A stretch of 64,000 nucleotides of DNA from Sporisorium sorghi (lineage: Eukaryota > Basidiomycota > Ustilaginomycetes > Ustilaginales > Ustilaginaceae), in contig JALCCG010000007.1 in NCBI GenBank assembly GCA_023212695.1, positions 1 through 64,000 of the forward strand, read 5' to 3'. The position numbers and the translations under genes were made by a program. Below the pieces are notes generated by a model. It was not told the DNA's origin. It saw only the letters and a program-made list of their open reading frames with translations, and searched no databases. Below, one piece after another: positions 55,542-64,000 of the stretch (positions are counted from its first letter, which is position 1; each line of letters begins with the position of its first letter).

Positions 55542-58055
55542 TTACTTCACCAACTGCCCCCGCGTTACCCCAAGCTGGTTGGTTGCCTTCAGCTTCTTCC
55601 ATACCTGGGTACCGTTGATCTCGCCGCGCAGAGCGCGGTTGTAGAGATCGATGACCTCATGGACTTGTTCCGGCGTCTCTTCAAGAAACTCCACGCGGTA
55701 GCTGGATACGCCCAGCTCCATGAAGTTCGCGAGATACTCGGCGCCGGACTGCTCGATGGCATTGTATACCGTGTTACGGCAGCCTTCGTCTACCCGAACC
55801 GGGTGGGACATGCCGATCCGGTCCTGCAGGGACACGCGGCTCTCTTCGCACGGACGACCGCAGTTCGTAAAGTCCGTTCCTTCGCTGAGGAACGTGCAGT
55901 ACACGCAGTGCTCCGTATGGAACATCGGCAGATGCTGATGGATGACAATCTCCATTTTGGACGTGTCGGCCTTGCCGAGAAGATCCACCATCTGCTGGAT
56001 GTTCAGGTCATAGGAAGGCGTGACGGCATCGCATCCGGCTTCGACGAACAGGTCAACCGCCTTATGGTTGGCGATGTTCAAGGAGAAGTCGCCGATCAGC
56101 CGGGGATGCTTCGCCCCCGGGTTCTCCATCCGGTGGCGCAGGTAGAAATACAGCGCACCGGTGTTACGCACCAGCACGGCGTCCGGCTGGAGGCGCAGGA
56201 TGTTGTTGTGGTAGCCGTTCTCGCCCGGCATGTGAATGCGCGGCGTTGCCAGCGCAATCTGTTTGCCGGCTGCACGCACGGCTTCCACCGCTGCCGGGAA
56301 CTGCTTGATGAACTCGAAGTCGGCGTAGATCATCTCAACGCCGGCCTCGAGTGCAGCCTGCACCTGCGGCAGGCTGCGGCACAGCGCGGTGAGCTTCGCC
56401 TCACCGCGGCCCACGGGCGTTGCGGGCACAGCCGCATCGCCATACACCGCCACCGCCCGTTTCACGTACACGGGCGGTTTAGGCCGCTCGCCGGCGAGCA
56501 GCTCCACCGCACGGCGGCGGATGCTGTTGAGCTCGCGAATCGGCACGATGACGTCGCCGTACAGGTCGACGTCCAGTGCCTCAAGCTGGAACACCGTTCC
56601 GCCCAGGCGGCCAAGCTGCTCCTCCAGGATTTCCTGGCTGAGCGGGCGCTTCTGGGCAATCTCCAGTTCCAGCTCCGAATCCACCTGGACCGTCGTGCCC
56701 TTCTGCACATCGGTCCACCAGGTTGACAGCAGCTGTCCGGGACGGCCGCTGACACGTACATGTACCGGGAATACCCGGTACGGCTTCTCCGTCTCGTACG
56801 TCTGACGGAGGCGCTTGTCCAGTGCCGGATCATTGGTCTTCCAGATCCGGTCGCCGACATGCAGCTTGCGCAGGTCCACGTCGCTCCGGCCGGGAACAAT
56901 ATCAATGATCCATCCTTCCTCCGCTTCACCCTCCAGCTTCACGCCCTTGCGCCGTACGTCGTAGACGCGTCCGCCTTCTTCTTTTTTCGTAGGATCTCCA
57001 GCATCGAACACGATGCCGTCCCCGCGTTTGAGCGGCGCATCCAGCTTGCAGACAACACCGTCGCGCAGAATCTGCTCTACCCGGCCGAGATACACGCCGC
57101 GGCTTTTTGGAAACGTACCCTCAACCAGCTTTTTATTGTTCGTTCCATCCAAGAAGCCATGCGTGAAGCCGCGCGAGAAGCTCTGCTGCAGCTCACGCAC
57201 CTCTTCCTTGCTCGGTCTCGCATCTTCCCCGTCGAAATACCGGTCGATGGCCTTCCGGTACTTGCTCACGACGTTGGCCACATACTCGGGGCTCTTTAAA
57301 CGGCCCTCAATCTTAAACGAAGTCACGCCCGCTTCGATCAGCTCCGGCATCAGATCAATGGCGGCCAGATCCTTTGGCGAGAGCAAGTAGGCGACGTCGC
57401 CCATCGGCTTCTGCTCGCCATCCACGATCAGATCATACGGCAGACGGCAAGCCTGCGCGCACTCGCCGCGGTTCGCGGAACGACCTCCCCACATTTCGGA
57501 AGTCAGGCACTGACCCGAGTACGATACGCATAGCGCACCATGCACGAATACTTCCATCGGCAGTTTTGCCTGCTCCCCGATCTTCTGGATTTGCTTCAGA
57601 TTGTTCTCGCGTCCCAGCACGACGCGCTCCATATTAAACGGCTTTGTGAACTCGACAGCCTCCGGCGAAGTGATCGTCATCTGCGTAGAGCCATGGATCG
57701 GGAAGTCCGGCGAGATTTCGCGAATCATTTTCACCAGACCCAGATCCTGCACAATCACCGCGTCCACCCCGGCATCTACGCAAGCATCAATCAGTTCCTT
57801 GGCATCCTCCAGCTCGTTCTCAAACACCAGAATATTGAAGGTCAGAAACCCCTTAACCCCGTAACTGTGCAGGAAGGCCATAATTTCGGACAGCTCATCC
57901 ATCCGGAAATTGTTCGCCCGTGCACGGGCATTAAACTTTTCGACTCCAAAAAAGATCGCGTCCGCCCCATTCGCCACGGCAGCCCGCATACAATCCCAAT
58001 CCCCTGCCGGCGCCAGCAATTCCACGTCTTCTCTTTGTATTGCTTTCGTGTCCAT
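55542..58055 (-). CDS. U32 peptidase family protein (RlhA-like)
   Basis: 837 residues. Peptidase U32 signature in the first third: ELLAPAGDWDCMRAAVANGADAIF, read from its ends, FVHGALCVSYSGQCL, and the Cys-rich NRGECAQACRLPY. A DUF3656-type collagenase-like domain follows, and a second TIM-barrel-like segment near the C-terminus has its own Cys cluster (EHCVYCTF, CGRPCEE). Family members such as RlhA act in rRNA hydroxylation and others in tRNA modification, so a peptidase role is doubtful. GGGAGG lies 6 nt before the ATG. The 404-codon frame on the opposite strand is a shadow. Confidence 0.9.
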   Translation of the reverse strand: MDTKAIQREDVELLAPAGDWDCMRAAVANGADAIFFGVEKFNARARANNFRMDELSEIMAFLHSYGVKGFLTFNILVFENELEDAKELIDACVDAGVDAVIVQDLGLVKMIREISPDFPIHGSTQMTITSPEAVEFTKPFNMERVVLGRENNLKQIQKIGEQAKLPMEVFVHGALCVSYSGQCLTSEMWGGRSANRGECAQACRLPYDLIVDGEQKPMGDVAYLLSPKDLAAIDLMPELIEAGVTSFKIEGRLKSPEYVANVVSKYRKAIDRYFDGEDARPSKEEVRELQQSFSRGFTHGFLDGTNNKKLVEGTFPKSRGVYLGRVEQILRDGVVCKLDAPLKRGDGIVFDAGDPTKKEEGGRVYDVRRKGVKLEGEAEEGWIIDIVPGRSDVDLRKLHVGDRIWKTNDPALDKRLRQTYETEKPYRVFPVHVRVSGRPGQLLSTWWTDVQKGTTVQVDSELELEIAQKRPLSQEILEEQLGRLGGTVFQLEALDVDLYGDVIVPIRELNSIRRRAVELLAGERPKPPVYVKRAVAVYGDAAVPATPVGRGEAKLTALCRSLPQVQAALEAGVEMIYADFEFIKQFPAAVEAVRAAGKQIALATPRIHMPGENGYHNNILRLQPDAVLVRNTGALYFYLRHRMENPGAKHPRLIGDFSLNIANHKAVDLFVEAGCDAVTPSYDLNIQQMVDLLGKADTSKMEIVIHQHLPMFHTEHCVYCTFLSEGTDFTNCGRPCEESRVSLQDRIGMSHPVRVDEGCRNTVYNAIEQSGAEYLANFMELGVSSYRVEFLEETPEQVHEVIDLYNRALRGEINGTQVWKKLKATNQLGVTRGQLVK

Positions 58056-58433
58056 CTATATCCTCCCAGACCGGTTCATGCCGGTATACTGTGTACTACT
58101 ATTCTTTCATTGAAACCAACAAGCCATACTCTATTTTCATAGAACAGGAAGTTTCACATCTATATCAATTGGTTGTTAACACTTGAATAGCTCTTCAACT
58201 TATCTAGTGTACCAAAAGTCCGGCTTCTCTTCTACCTGCTAGCTTGATTTCCACACATTTGATAGTGCTGCCATAATCCGCATGGCGCTCAGTTTTGCAC
58301 AAAACAAAAACAAGCCCTCCCCTTGGAAGGCTTGCCTCACATGACCTGCTACGACCGCTGCCTGGCATGATCACCGTGCGGGGCTAGTATTATCATCTCT
58401 TTCTTTTGCATACGGGGATTACTTCCTCTTTCC
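58056..58433. other. Intergenic region with one terminator
   Basis: It holds the U32 gene leader and, further right, the minus-strand terminator at 58311-58334. No other gene is recognised. Confidence 0.4.
58311..58334 (-). terminator. Intrinsic terminator, minus strand
   Basis: A 10-bp stem with one mismatch (58311-58320 with 58325-58334) and a CCTT loop, followed by T-rich sequence on the minus strand. It ends transcription arriving from the alkylation-repair gene. Confidence 0.75.
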
Positions 58434-58691
58434 TCAACCAGGGATCTGGAATACTGCATGTTGATCTCCGTATCCTTTAGTCAGAGCCTTCTTAACATCA
58501 CGGCGGTCGACAGCCATCCAAGCCTGCCTCGGACCACGCACCGTGCCGTACGCCAGGGAGCAGTTGCACACGATGTACAAAACTTTGGAACGGAACTCTC
58601 CCGTACCGTCAACCCGATCCAGGATTCCTTTGCCAGAGGTTTGCAGTGCAACGTCCTGCACCCAGGGTTTGCCGGTATACGTCCTGCACAA
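58434..58691 (-). CDS. Hypothetical small frame downstream of the alkylation repair gene
   Basis: 85 codons with a TTG start only 2 nt after an AGGGG, so the translation signal is poor. The sequence is Cys- and Trp-containing and hydrophilic, and no family was recognised. It lies between the alkylation-repair gene stop (12 nt away) and a terminator, which fits a small co-transcribed gene or a decayed one. Weak call. Confidence 0.3.
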   Translation of the reverse strand: MCRTYTGKPWVQDVALQTSGKGILDRVDGTGEFRSKVLYIVCNCSLAYGTVRGPRQAWMAVDRRDVKKALTKGYGDQHAVFQIPG

Positions 58692-58702
58692 GTCCCCTAC
58701 GC

Positions 58703-59800
58703 TTACTCCGCGCCCTCCAGCACAAAGTCCATGCTGGCCAATCGCTTGCCGTTCACCACAATGTGAAGGCGGTGATCACCGGAGTAGAAGCGGCGCGTCG
58801 AGATCGGCTTAAAGGATTGCTTTTTCTCGACCTTCCAGCTTCCCGGTGAATAGATCTTGTCCGAGCATTTATAGCGTTTCGGCGCAAGCTTGCCGTTTGC
58901 CTTCATATAATCAATCTCATAATCGATGCGCAGTGCCATCGGATTACCGGTTTCATTGACCACCTGAAAAACAAACTCCAGGTCGTCGCCCATCGCGATC
59001 ACAGATCGCTTGATCCGAAGCTCGCGGACTTCAAGTCCCTCAAGCTCTTCCAGCTCCACATATCCGAAAATAGCCAATGCCCGGATGTCCCCTTTTCGCA
59101 GCAGAGAACGCAGCGCATGACGCACGATCCAATCCGTGAGAGGATGCTGGCCATACCACTTCGCGGCAATCTCAAGCACAAGCTCCGGGTGGTCCTTTGA
59201 GATATCGTTCAGGTGATTTGCCACGCTTTTTCTTACATAGAGGGAAGAGTCCTCTTTCAGCTGCTCCAGGATCGGCAGAGCCGGACGCGGATCCTTAATC
59301 AGCGCCGGCAGCTGCGGGGCCCAGGGCAGGCGCGGTCTGCAGCCCTCGCTCGCCAATCTGCGCAGATGCTCATCCTCAGACCGAGCCCATGTCATCATCT
59401 GGGTCAGCATCCGTTCCTGATCCTGCATAATAAAGGGGCGCACGGCAAACTCCGCCGTAGAAGAATGCGTGAATACCGCCAAAGCCTCCATCGAGGTCTC
59501 CAGGTCTTCCATGCCATTAACCTCAACATAATCCGGAAAAAACACATATTCCACGCCTCTAAAATGCGGTGCCACCTGTTTAAGGATCTGCACAGCATCG
59601 GGGTAGGAAGCGGGCAGCGTGTCCGTTAAGGCCATCGTAATATGACGAATGCGCTGCTTGAACTCCTCCCGCTCCCAAGCTTCATCATGAACAAGCCCCA
59701 TGAACCGGTTCACATCGAATGCCGGATAGGCTTCCTTTAACCGGTCGGTCACTTGTTGGAACAATGTATTCGAATATAGATCCTTCAGCGTTTCTCTCAT
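58703..59800 (-). CDS. DNA alkylation repair family protein (HEAT-like, AlkC/YhaZ-type)
   Basis: About 365 residues. The first ~250 residues are HEAT-like helical repeats (WAREEFKQRIRHIT-like and SLYVRKSVANHLNDISKDHPE motifs) as in bacterial AlkC/AlkD-type glycosylases that remove alkylated bases. The C-terminal ~100 residues form a beta-rich domain (YKCSDKIYSPGSWKVEKK) seen in YhaZ/AlkC relatives. GGGGAG lies 7 nt before ATG 59800; the frame to 59815 is not needed. Confidence 0.82.
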   Translation of the reverse strand: MRETLKDLYSNTLFQQVTDRLKEAYPAFDVNRFMGLVHDEAWEREEFKQRIRHITMALTDTLPASYPDAVQILKQVAPHFRGVEYVFFPDYVEVNGMEDLETSMEALAVFTHSSTAEFAVRPFIMQDQERMLTQMMTWARSEDEHLRRLASEGCRPRLPWAPQLPALIKDPRPALPILEQLKEDSSLYVRKSVANHLNDISKDHPELVLEIAAKWYGQHPLTDWIVRHALRSLLRKGDIRALAIFGYVELEELEGLEVRELRIKRSVIAMGDDLEFVFQVVNETGNPMALRIDYEIDYMKANGKLAPKRYKCSDKIYSPGSWKVEKKQSFKPISTRRFYSGDHRLHIVVNGKRLASMDFVLEGAE

Positions 59801-60218
59801 ATCAGTTCTCCCCAAAAAAATAATTTTACGATATTATGTCAACGTCTTATCGATTCCTGAAAACCCTTTATTTATGCGATGACCAGGGGATTCCAAGCCA
59901 TCCTGAAATGAGCCCTTAGCCTCCATACACCCGTACCCAGCCTCTTCCCATTCCATATCATGTGGTGTAGGATGAAGTTGCACGCCTTTCGCTTTAGTGC
60001 GGTAGTCTGGGTGATTCCAGTTTACCAAATTTGGGGGGCGTTTTGCTTTACCCGAATTGTGATACCCCTTTTGTGGGAATGACCGAAGTTAAGATTTTGA
60101 TGTTTATAAATAACCCAAGAGACCGTGAACAACTAATACATACACCATTATCTATTTAAAGATTGGAGGGGAAGCCCGAAGGATTACAACAAATCGCACA
60201 TCAGGAGATGAAGAAGAC
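59801..60218. other. Divergent intergenic region
   Basis: 418 bp between the divergent alkylation-repair and MFS genes. It must hold both promoters, but no box stood out clearly. A 64-codon minus-strand frame (59834-60028) has no ribosome site and no family and is not called. Confidence 0.4.
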
Positions 60219-61427
60219 ATGGAAAGTTGGAAAAAGAATTTATGGATACTATGGTTCGGCTCCTTTATTGTTTCATCAAGCTTCTCAATGGTCATACCAT
60301 TTCTCCCGCTTTTTCTGATTGAACTCGGCGTTACCAAGAATACGGAAATGTGGTCGGGACTGCTGTTCAGTTCCGCTTTTTTTGCGGGCGCCTTGTCCTC
60401 TCCCTTCTGGGGAGCTGTAGGGGACAAATACGGGCGCAAGCCGATGATTATCCGTGCAGGGCTCGTGCTCTTTGTCATCTATGTTCTGATGGCGTTTGTA
60501 ACGAATGAGTACCAGGTATTGATTCTCCGCCTGCTGCAAGGCCTTCTCTCCGGCTTTATCCCGGGCGCTATCGCAATCGTCGGTACCAATACCCCTGAGA
60601 AAAAGGTCGGTTATGCCCTCTCGATGATGTCCACGGCAACCGCCACCGGCGGCATCATGGGTCCTATGATCGGCGGCACGCTGGCCTCCCTGTTCAGCAA
60701 CCGAATGGCATTCGGATTGGCAGGGATGCTCTGCTTCGCAGCTACGCTGCTCGTCATATTCTGGGTCAAAGAAGAGACATTCGTACCCAGCAAGGAGCGC
60801 GTCTCCGTCATGAACACCTTCAAAGTCGCCGGACACAACAAAGCGCTCATGACCGTGCTCATGCTCACCGTTCTGACGCAGTTCTCCGTCATGACAATCG
60901 AGCCCGTACTGCCACTCTATATCGCTCAGATTGGCGGCTCTTCATCCCATACTTCGATGATTGCCGGCTTCGTCTTCTCCATCGTCGGGATCGCGAGCAT
61001 CTTGTTTGCAGCTAGGTGGGGGCGCTTGGCCGATAAAATCGGATTCCAGAAGGTGCTCCTGATCGGCCTGCTGGCCGGCGGAGTCGGATCGCTCGCTCAA
61101 ATCCTGTTCAGCAATATTTGGGCGTTCTCAGCCATCCGCTTTGCCTACGGTGCGTTCTTCTGTGCCGTATTCCCCGCACTCAACGGCCTTGTTGTCAAAC
61201 ATACGCCAAGCGAATTCCGCGGACGGGCGTTCAGCCTCAACCAGACGGCCAACCAGATTGGCGGCATGGCCGGACCGCTCGTTGGCGGTTTGGTCAGCGG
61301 CGTTTTTAACATTCACTCGGTGTTCCTGATGACCGGCGTCTTAATGCTGATTACAACCGGCATCACCTATTGGACGATGCGCCCTTCGCGCCAGCAGCCA
61401 GTAGAAAAAGGATCCCTCTCTTCATAA
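60219..61427 (+). CDS. MFS transporter, multidrug efflux-like
   Basis: 402 residues, twelve membrane helices. Motif A between helices 2 and 3 is GDKYGRKP; a second, weaker copy after helix 8 is ADKIGFQK. The helix-5 motif C-like segment (GGIMGPMIGGTLA) points to the drug/H+ antiporter group. The substrate is unknown. AGGAGA lies 10 nt before the ATG. It is convergent with the TetM-like gene, with no clear terminator between them. Confidence 0.9.
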   Translation: MESWKKNLWILWFGSFIVSSSFSMVIPFLPLFLIELGVTKNTEMWSGLLFSSAFFAGALSSPFWGAVGDKYGRKPMIIRAGLVLFVIYVLMAFVTNEYQVLILRLLQGLLSGFIPGAIAIVGTNTPEKKVGYALSMMSTATATGGIMGPMIGGTLASLFSNRMAFGLAGMLCFAATLLVIFWVKEETFVPSKERVSVMNTFKVAGHNKALMTVLMLTVLTQFSVMTIEPVLPLYIAQIGGSSSHTSMIAGFVFSIVGIASILFAARWGRLADKIGFQKVLLIGLLAGGVGSLAQILFSNIWAFSAIRFAYGAFFCAVFPALNGLVVKHTPSEFRGRAFSLNQTANQIGGMAGPLVGGLVSGVFNIHSVFLMTGVLMLITTGITYWTMRPSRQQPVEKGSLSS

Positions 61428-61592
61428 TCCACTTGGACTGCGCACGCGTTAAGATCGATATGATGCATGCGCAGCACCTTCCGGACCTAAATAAAGCCTT
61501 GGTATCCCCTTATTTGCCCATATTACTTGTCTGCACTGCTGGACGCATTATCACTCGATTTCCTAGCTGTACGCCTATTCGCTTCCGCTGAG

Positions 61593-63548
61593 CTACACAT
61601 GCATATGTCGGTCCGCTTCATCCCAAGGCACAGCATAACCGCTGCCCTTCGCACAAAAGATGGAGGAGGAGCTGTATTCAGGATCGGCATTCTTATCGTA
61701 TCCTTTACGATCAATGACATCTGCCTCGTTATGACAACGGTCATAACCGCCGTAAACAAGGGATATCGAACCTCTTCCTTTGGTATAGGCGGCTAATTCC
61801 ATACTGTAATTCATCATGGTCGATACAGGAGCTGACCCCGTGACCGTTACCTTGTCCCCTGATGTTTCCGGCGGCTCAAAGTTGGCTTTCGCCTGGGTCA
61901 GATCCGACATCAACCGTCCAATATGCTCCACATCCACCTTCACCTTGAAGTGATAGTAAGGCTCCAGCAGCCTATTGCTTGCTTTCTCCAGGCCCTGGCG
62001 AAGGGCTCGGTAGGTAGCTTCCCTGAAATCCCCGCCGTGTGTATGCTTGTTGTGCGCCCGCCCCTTGAGCAGGGTTATCTTGATATCAGTGACCGGAGAG
62101 CCTGTAAGCAGCCCGTGATGATCCCTCTCACCGACATGCTGGGCAACCAGATGCTGATAGTTGACCGGCAGAACATCGGGATGACAAGCATTGGCAAATA
62201 CGATGCCGCTGTTGCGCTCTCCGGGCTCCAGCCGGAGATGCACCTCCGCATAATGCTTCAGCGGTTCGAAATGGCCGCAACCCACAACATCCTCTGTGAT
62301 GGTTTCTTTGTATAGAATCTCCGGTTCACCGAATGAAATCCGGTATCCGAACCGCTCGAACACGATGCGCTCCAGTACTTCAAGCTGAATGATCCCCATC
62401 ACGTGAATATGAATCGCCTGGGCCGGCTCGTCCCACTGCCCGGACAACGAGGGGTCCTCCGCATCCAGCAGACGAAATCCGCGCAGCATATCCTTGGGAT
62501 GAATGGAGGATTCAAACAGCACCTTCGACTTCAATGTCGGTACAAGCTCGTATGCCGTCCGTCCGCTTAAAGCCCCGAGTCCGTCTCCTGCCGCAGCCGC
62601 AGAAATACCCGTCACCACAAACAGATCACCCGCATGCACCCGGTCGGTATTCATGACCCGTCCCCCGTTGATCAGGCGGATAAACGTCACCTTCTCCCGG
62701 ATCATCTCGGCTCCGGACACATAAACGATTTCATCCCGCACCTGCAGCGTTCCGCCCATGGCTTTGATATAGGTCAGCCTCGTTCCCTGCTCATCATGGC
62801 GAATCTTATATACCCTCCCGGCAAAATCCGCCCCGGGATCATAATCCGTAACGGTCAGCAGATCCAGCTGATGCAGAAAATGAGTCACCCCCATATTCTG
62901 CAGAGCAGAGCCGCTGAAGCAGGGGAAGAGTTGTCCTTCCCGTATCATCGCTGTCATCGTATCCAACCACTGCGAAACCTCATATCCCTGCTCCATATAG
63001 AGCTCCAGCAGCTTCTCGTCCCGCTCTGCAATCGCCTCTATAAGAGAGGACTGCATCACGCCTTCGTGCAGCACATCCTCCTCTGTGATCATGCAGGCGT
63101 CCTCGGTAAGCTCATGTCGAATCTCTTCAAGCACACGCGGCACATCCGCGCCCACCCGATCGATTTTATTAATAAAAAAGAACGTAGGCACCCCATGCTT
63201 GCGCAGCAAATGCCATACCGTCTCGGTATGACCCTCGACACCCTCCACGGCACTGATGACAACAATCGCGGCGTCCATTACCCCAATGGCCCGCTCCATT
63301 TCCGGGGAGAAATCGACATGACCCGGTGTATCGATCAAATAATAGATAGAGCCGTTGAACTGCATGGTCGCCTGATCGGCGAATACGGTGATCCCGCGTT
63401 CTTTTTCAATATCATGACTATCCAGAAAAGCGCTCTGATGATCCACGCGGCCGCGCTCCTGGATGGTATCGGTCATATATAACAGCTGCTCTGCCAGCGT
63501 GGTTTTCCCCGCATCCACATGAGCGAACATGCCTATTGTTTTTTTCAT
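61593..63548 (-). CDS. TetM/TetO-like translational GTPase
   Basis: About 651 residues, the length of ribosomal protection proteins and EF-G paralogues. G1 AHVDAGKT (residues 9-16), G3 DTPGH and G4 NKID are intact; domains II-V follow. Members of this family bind the ribosomal A site; some remove tetracycline, but many Bacillota homologues have no shown resistance role, so resistance should not be assumed. ATG 63548 is preferred (GAGG upstream by about 10 nt); the frame is open to 63581. It lies beside an efflux-like MFS gene. Confidence 0.88.
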   Translation of the reverse strand: MKKTIGMFAHVDAGKTTLAEQLLYMTDTIQERGRVDHQSAFLDSHDIEKERGITVFADQATMQFNGSIYYLIDTPGHVDFSPEMERAIGVMDAAIVVISAVEGVEGHTETVWHLLRKHGVPTFFFINKIDRVGADVPRVLEEIRHELTEDACMITEEDVLHEGVMQSSLIEAIAERDEKLLELYMEQGYEVSQWLDTMTAMIREGQLFPCFSGSALQNMGVTHFLHQLDLLTVTDYDPGADFAGRVYKIRHDEQGTRLTYIKAMGGTLQVRDEIVYVSGAEMIREKVTFIRLINGGRVMNTDRVHAGDLFVVTGISAAAAGDGLGALSGRTAYELVPTLKSKVLFESSIHPKDMLRGFRLLDAEDPSLSGQWDEPAQAIHIHVMGIIQLEVLERIVFERFGYRISFGEPEILYKETITEDVVGCGHFEPLKHYAEVHLRLEPGERNSGIVFANACHPDVLPVNYQHLVAQHVGERDHHGLLTGSPVTDIKITLLKGRAHNKHTHGGDFREATYRALRQGLEKASNRLLEPYYHFKVKVDVEHIGRLMSDLTQAKANFEPPETSGDKVTVTGSAPVSTMMNYSMELAAYTKGRGSISLVYGGYDRCHNEADVIDRKGYDKNADPEYSSSSIFCAKGSGYAVPWDEADRHMHV

Positions 63549-63800
63549 CCGCTGTTTCCCTCTTCTACAAGCCGATTTCATTGATTATAAATACACTCAC
63601 TATTTTAATTTTAACATATCGAACCGCAAAAACGGCACATATGTTCTATGTGTCACCAAATAATTTGGCGACATCCCCGCTGTCTATATCAAAACAGCTG
63701 CCCCTCTGCACCCCATGGATGCAGCTGGACAGCTATAAATGATGCCGATAATGAACCCTATTGCAATAAAAGGATCAGATGAGTTCCTTCATGTCTTCTA

Positions 63801-64000
63801 TCATTTCACCAGTTCAAATGATGACAGCGCACGTTCAATCGCGGCTTTCTGCACGTCCGTTGCATTGGCATCGTTCAGCGTTGTCGTAATCGTGTAGGCA
63901 ATGTTCCCGCTCTCAAAGACGATTTCCTGTGTGGTGAAACCTACACCGTTCTTGACCTGATGTACCTTGAACGACACGGCTGGGACACCGGCGTAAGTGA
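63801..64000 (-). CDS. C-terminal end of an unidentified protein (partial)
   Basis: The last 65 or so codons of a minus-strand gene that runs off the right edge. The visible part alternates beta strands (VSFKVHQVKNGVGFTTQEIV) with a final helix (DVQKAAIERALSSF) and ends FELVK. It resembles the tail of exported PsbP/DcrB-like lipoproteins, but the family cannot be set from this piece. Confidence 0.7.
   Translation of the reverse strand, partial: TYAGVPAVSFKVHQVKNGVGFTTQEIVFESGNIAYTITTTLNDANATDVQKAAIERALSSFELVK

Noticed and set aside
55512..56726. 404-codon plus-strand frame under the U32-family gene
   Set aside because: His/Arg-rich antisense shadow of a GC-rich gene; no ribosome site or family.
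59834..60028. 64-codon minus-strand frame in the divergent region
   Set aside because: No ribosome site, no family, and it would block the expected promoters.
61438..61474. CTGCGCA/TGCGCAG inverted repeat between convergent genes as a terminator
   Set aside because: The loop is long and no T run follows on either strand.

Overview
The window looks like a Paenibacillus or close relative (Bacillota, Paenibacillaceae). The evidence is three large secreted proteins with S-layer homology (SLH) domains, the Firmicutes pcrB-pcrA-ligA operon order, strong AGGAGG ribosome binding sites, many TTG starts and abundant hairpin-plus-T-run terminators. No rRNA, tRNA, CRISPR array or intact insertion sequence was seen.

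Layout. 0.3-2.0 kb: a degenerate-kinase/GAF/LuxR regulator (+). 2.2-10.8 kb: two giant SLH surface proteins, one with seven tandem Ig-like repeats and one an S8 protease, with a small membrane protein between them. 11.2-19.7 kb: an Rhs/YD-repeat island. It holds a 2000-residue secreted Rhs protein ending in a lipase-like (GxSxG) tip, a 4-nt-overlapping putative immunity gene, an orphan YD-repeat secreted protein, a short relic copied from the Rhs core and a frameshifted FN3/YD pseudogene. 20.0-25.1 kb: ligA, pcrA and pcrB, the housekeeping anchor. 25.4-30.5 kb: a third SLH surface protein, a membrane-anchored GDPD-family protein and a SAM methyltransferase. 31.0-52.0 kb: a glycan biosynthesis cluster. 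It has a polyprenyl-phosphate sugar-1-phosphate transferase, four glycosyltransferases, a dTDP-rhamnose set with rmlB and rmlD duplicated, an ABC-2 glycan exporter, an aminosugar-type aminotransferase, an ATP-grasp ligase, an epimerase and a phosphoesterase. A divergent O-antigen-ligase/TPR membrane protein and galU follow. 52.1-64 kb: a secreted stalk-domain protein, a MerR regulator with a textbook 19-bp-spacer operator facing what looks like a truncated membrane gene, a U32 peptidase-family protein, a DNA alkylation repair family protein, an MFS transporter, a TetM-like translational GTPase and the 3' end of an unidentified gene.

How they fit. The 31-52 kb set resembles the known S-layer protein glycosylation (slg) clusters of Paenibacillus alvei and Geobacillus: initiating transferase, rhamnose supply, ABC export, and an O-antigen-ligase-type oligosaccharyl transferase. 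The three SLH proteins nearby are possible surface clients. That link is inference. From about 36.5 to 48.4 kb the genes are visibly more AT-rich than their flanks and carry the second rmlB and rmlD, which suggests an exchanged serotype-like block. The Rhs island interrupts the neighbourhood downstream of ligA and shows repeated recombination scars.
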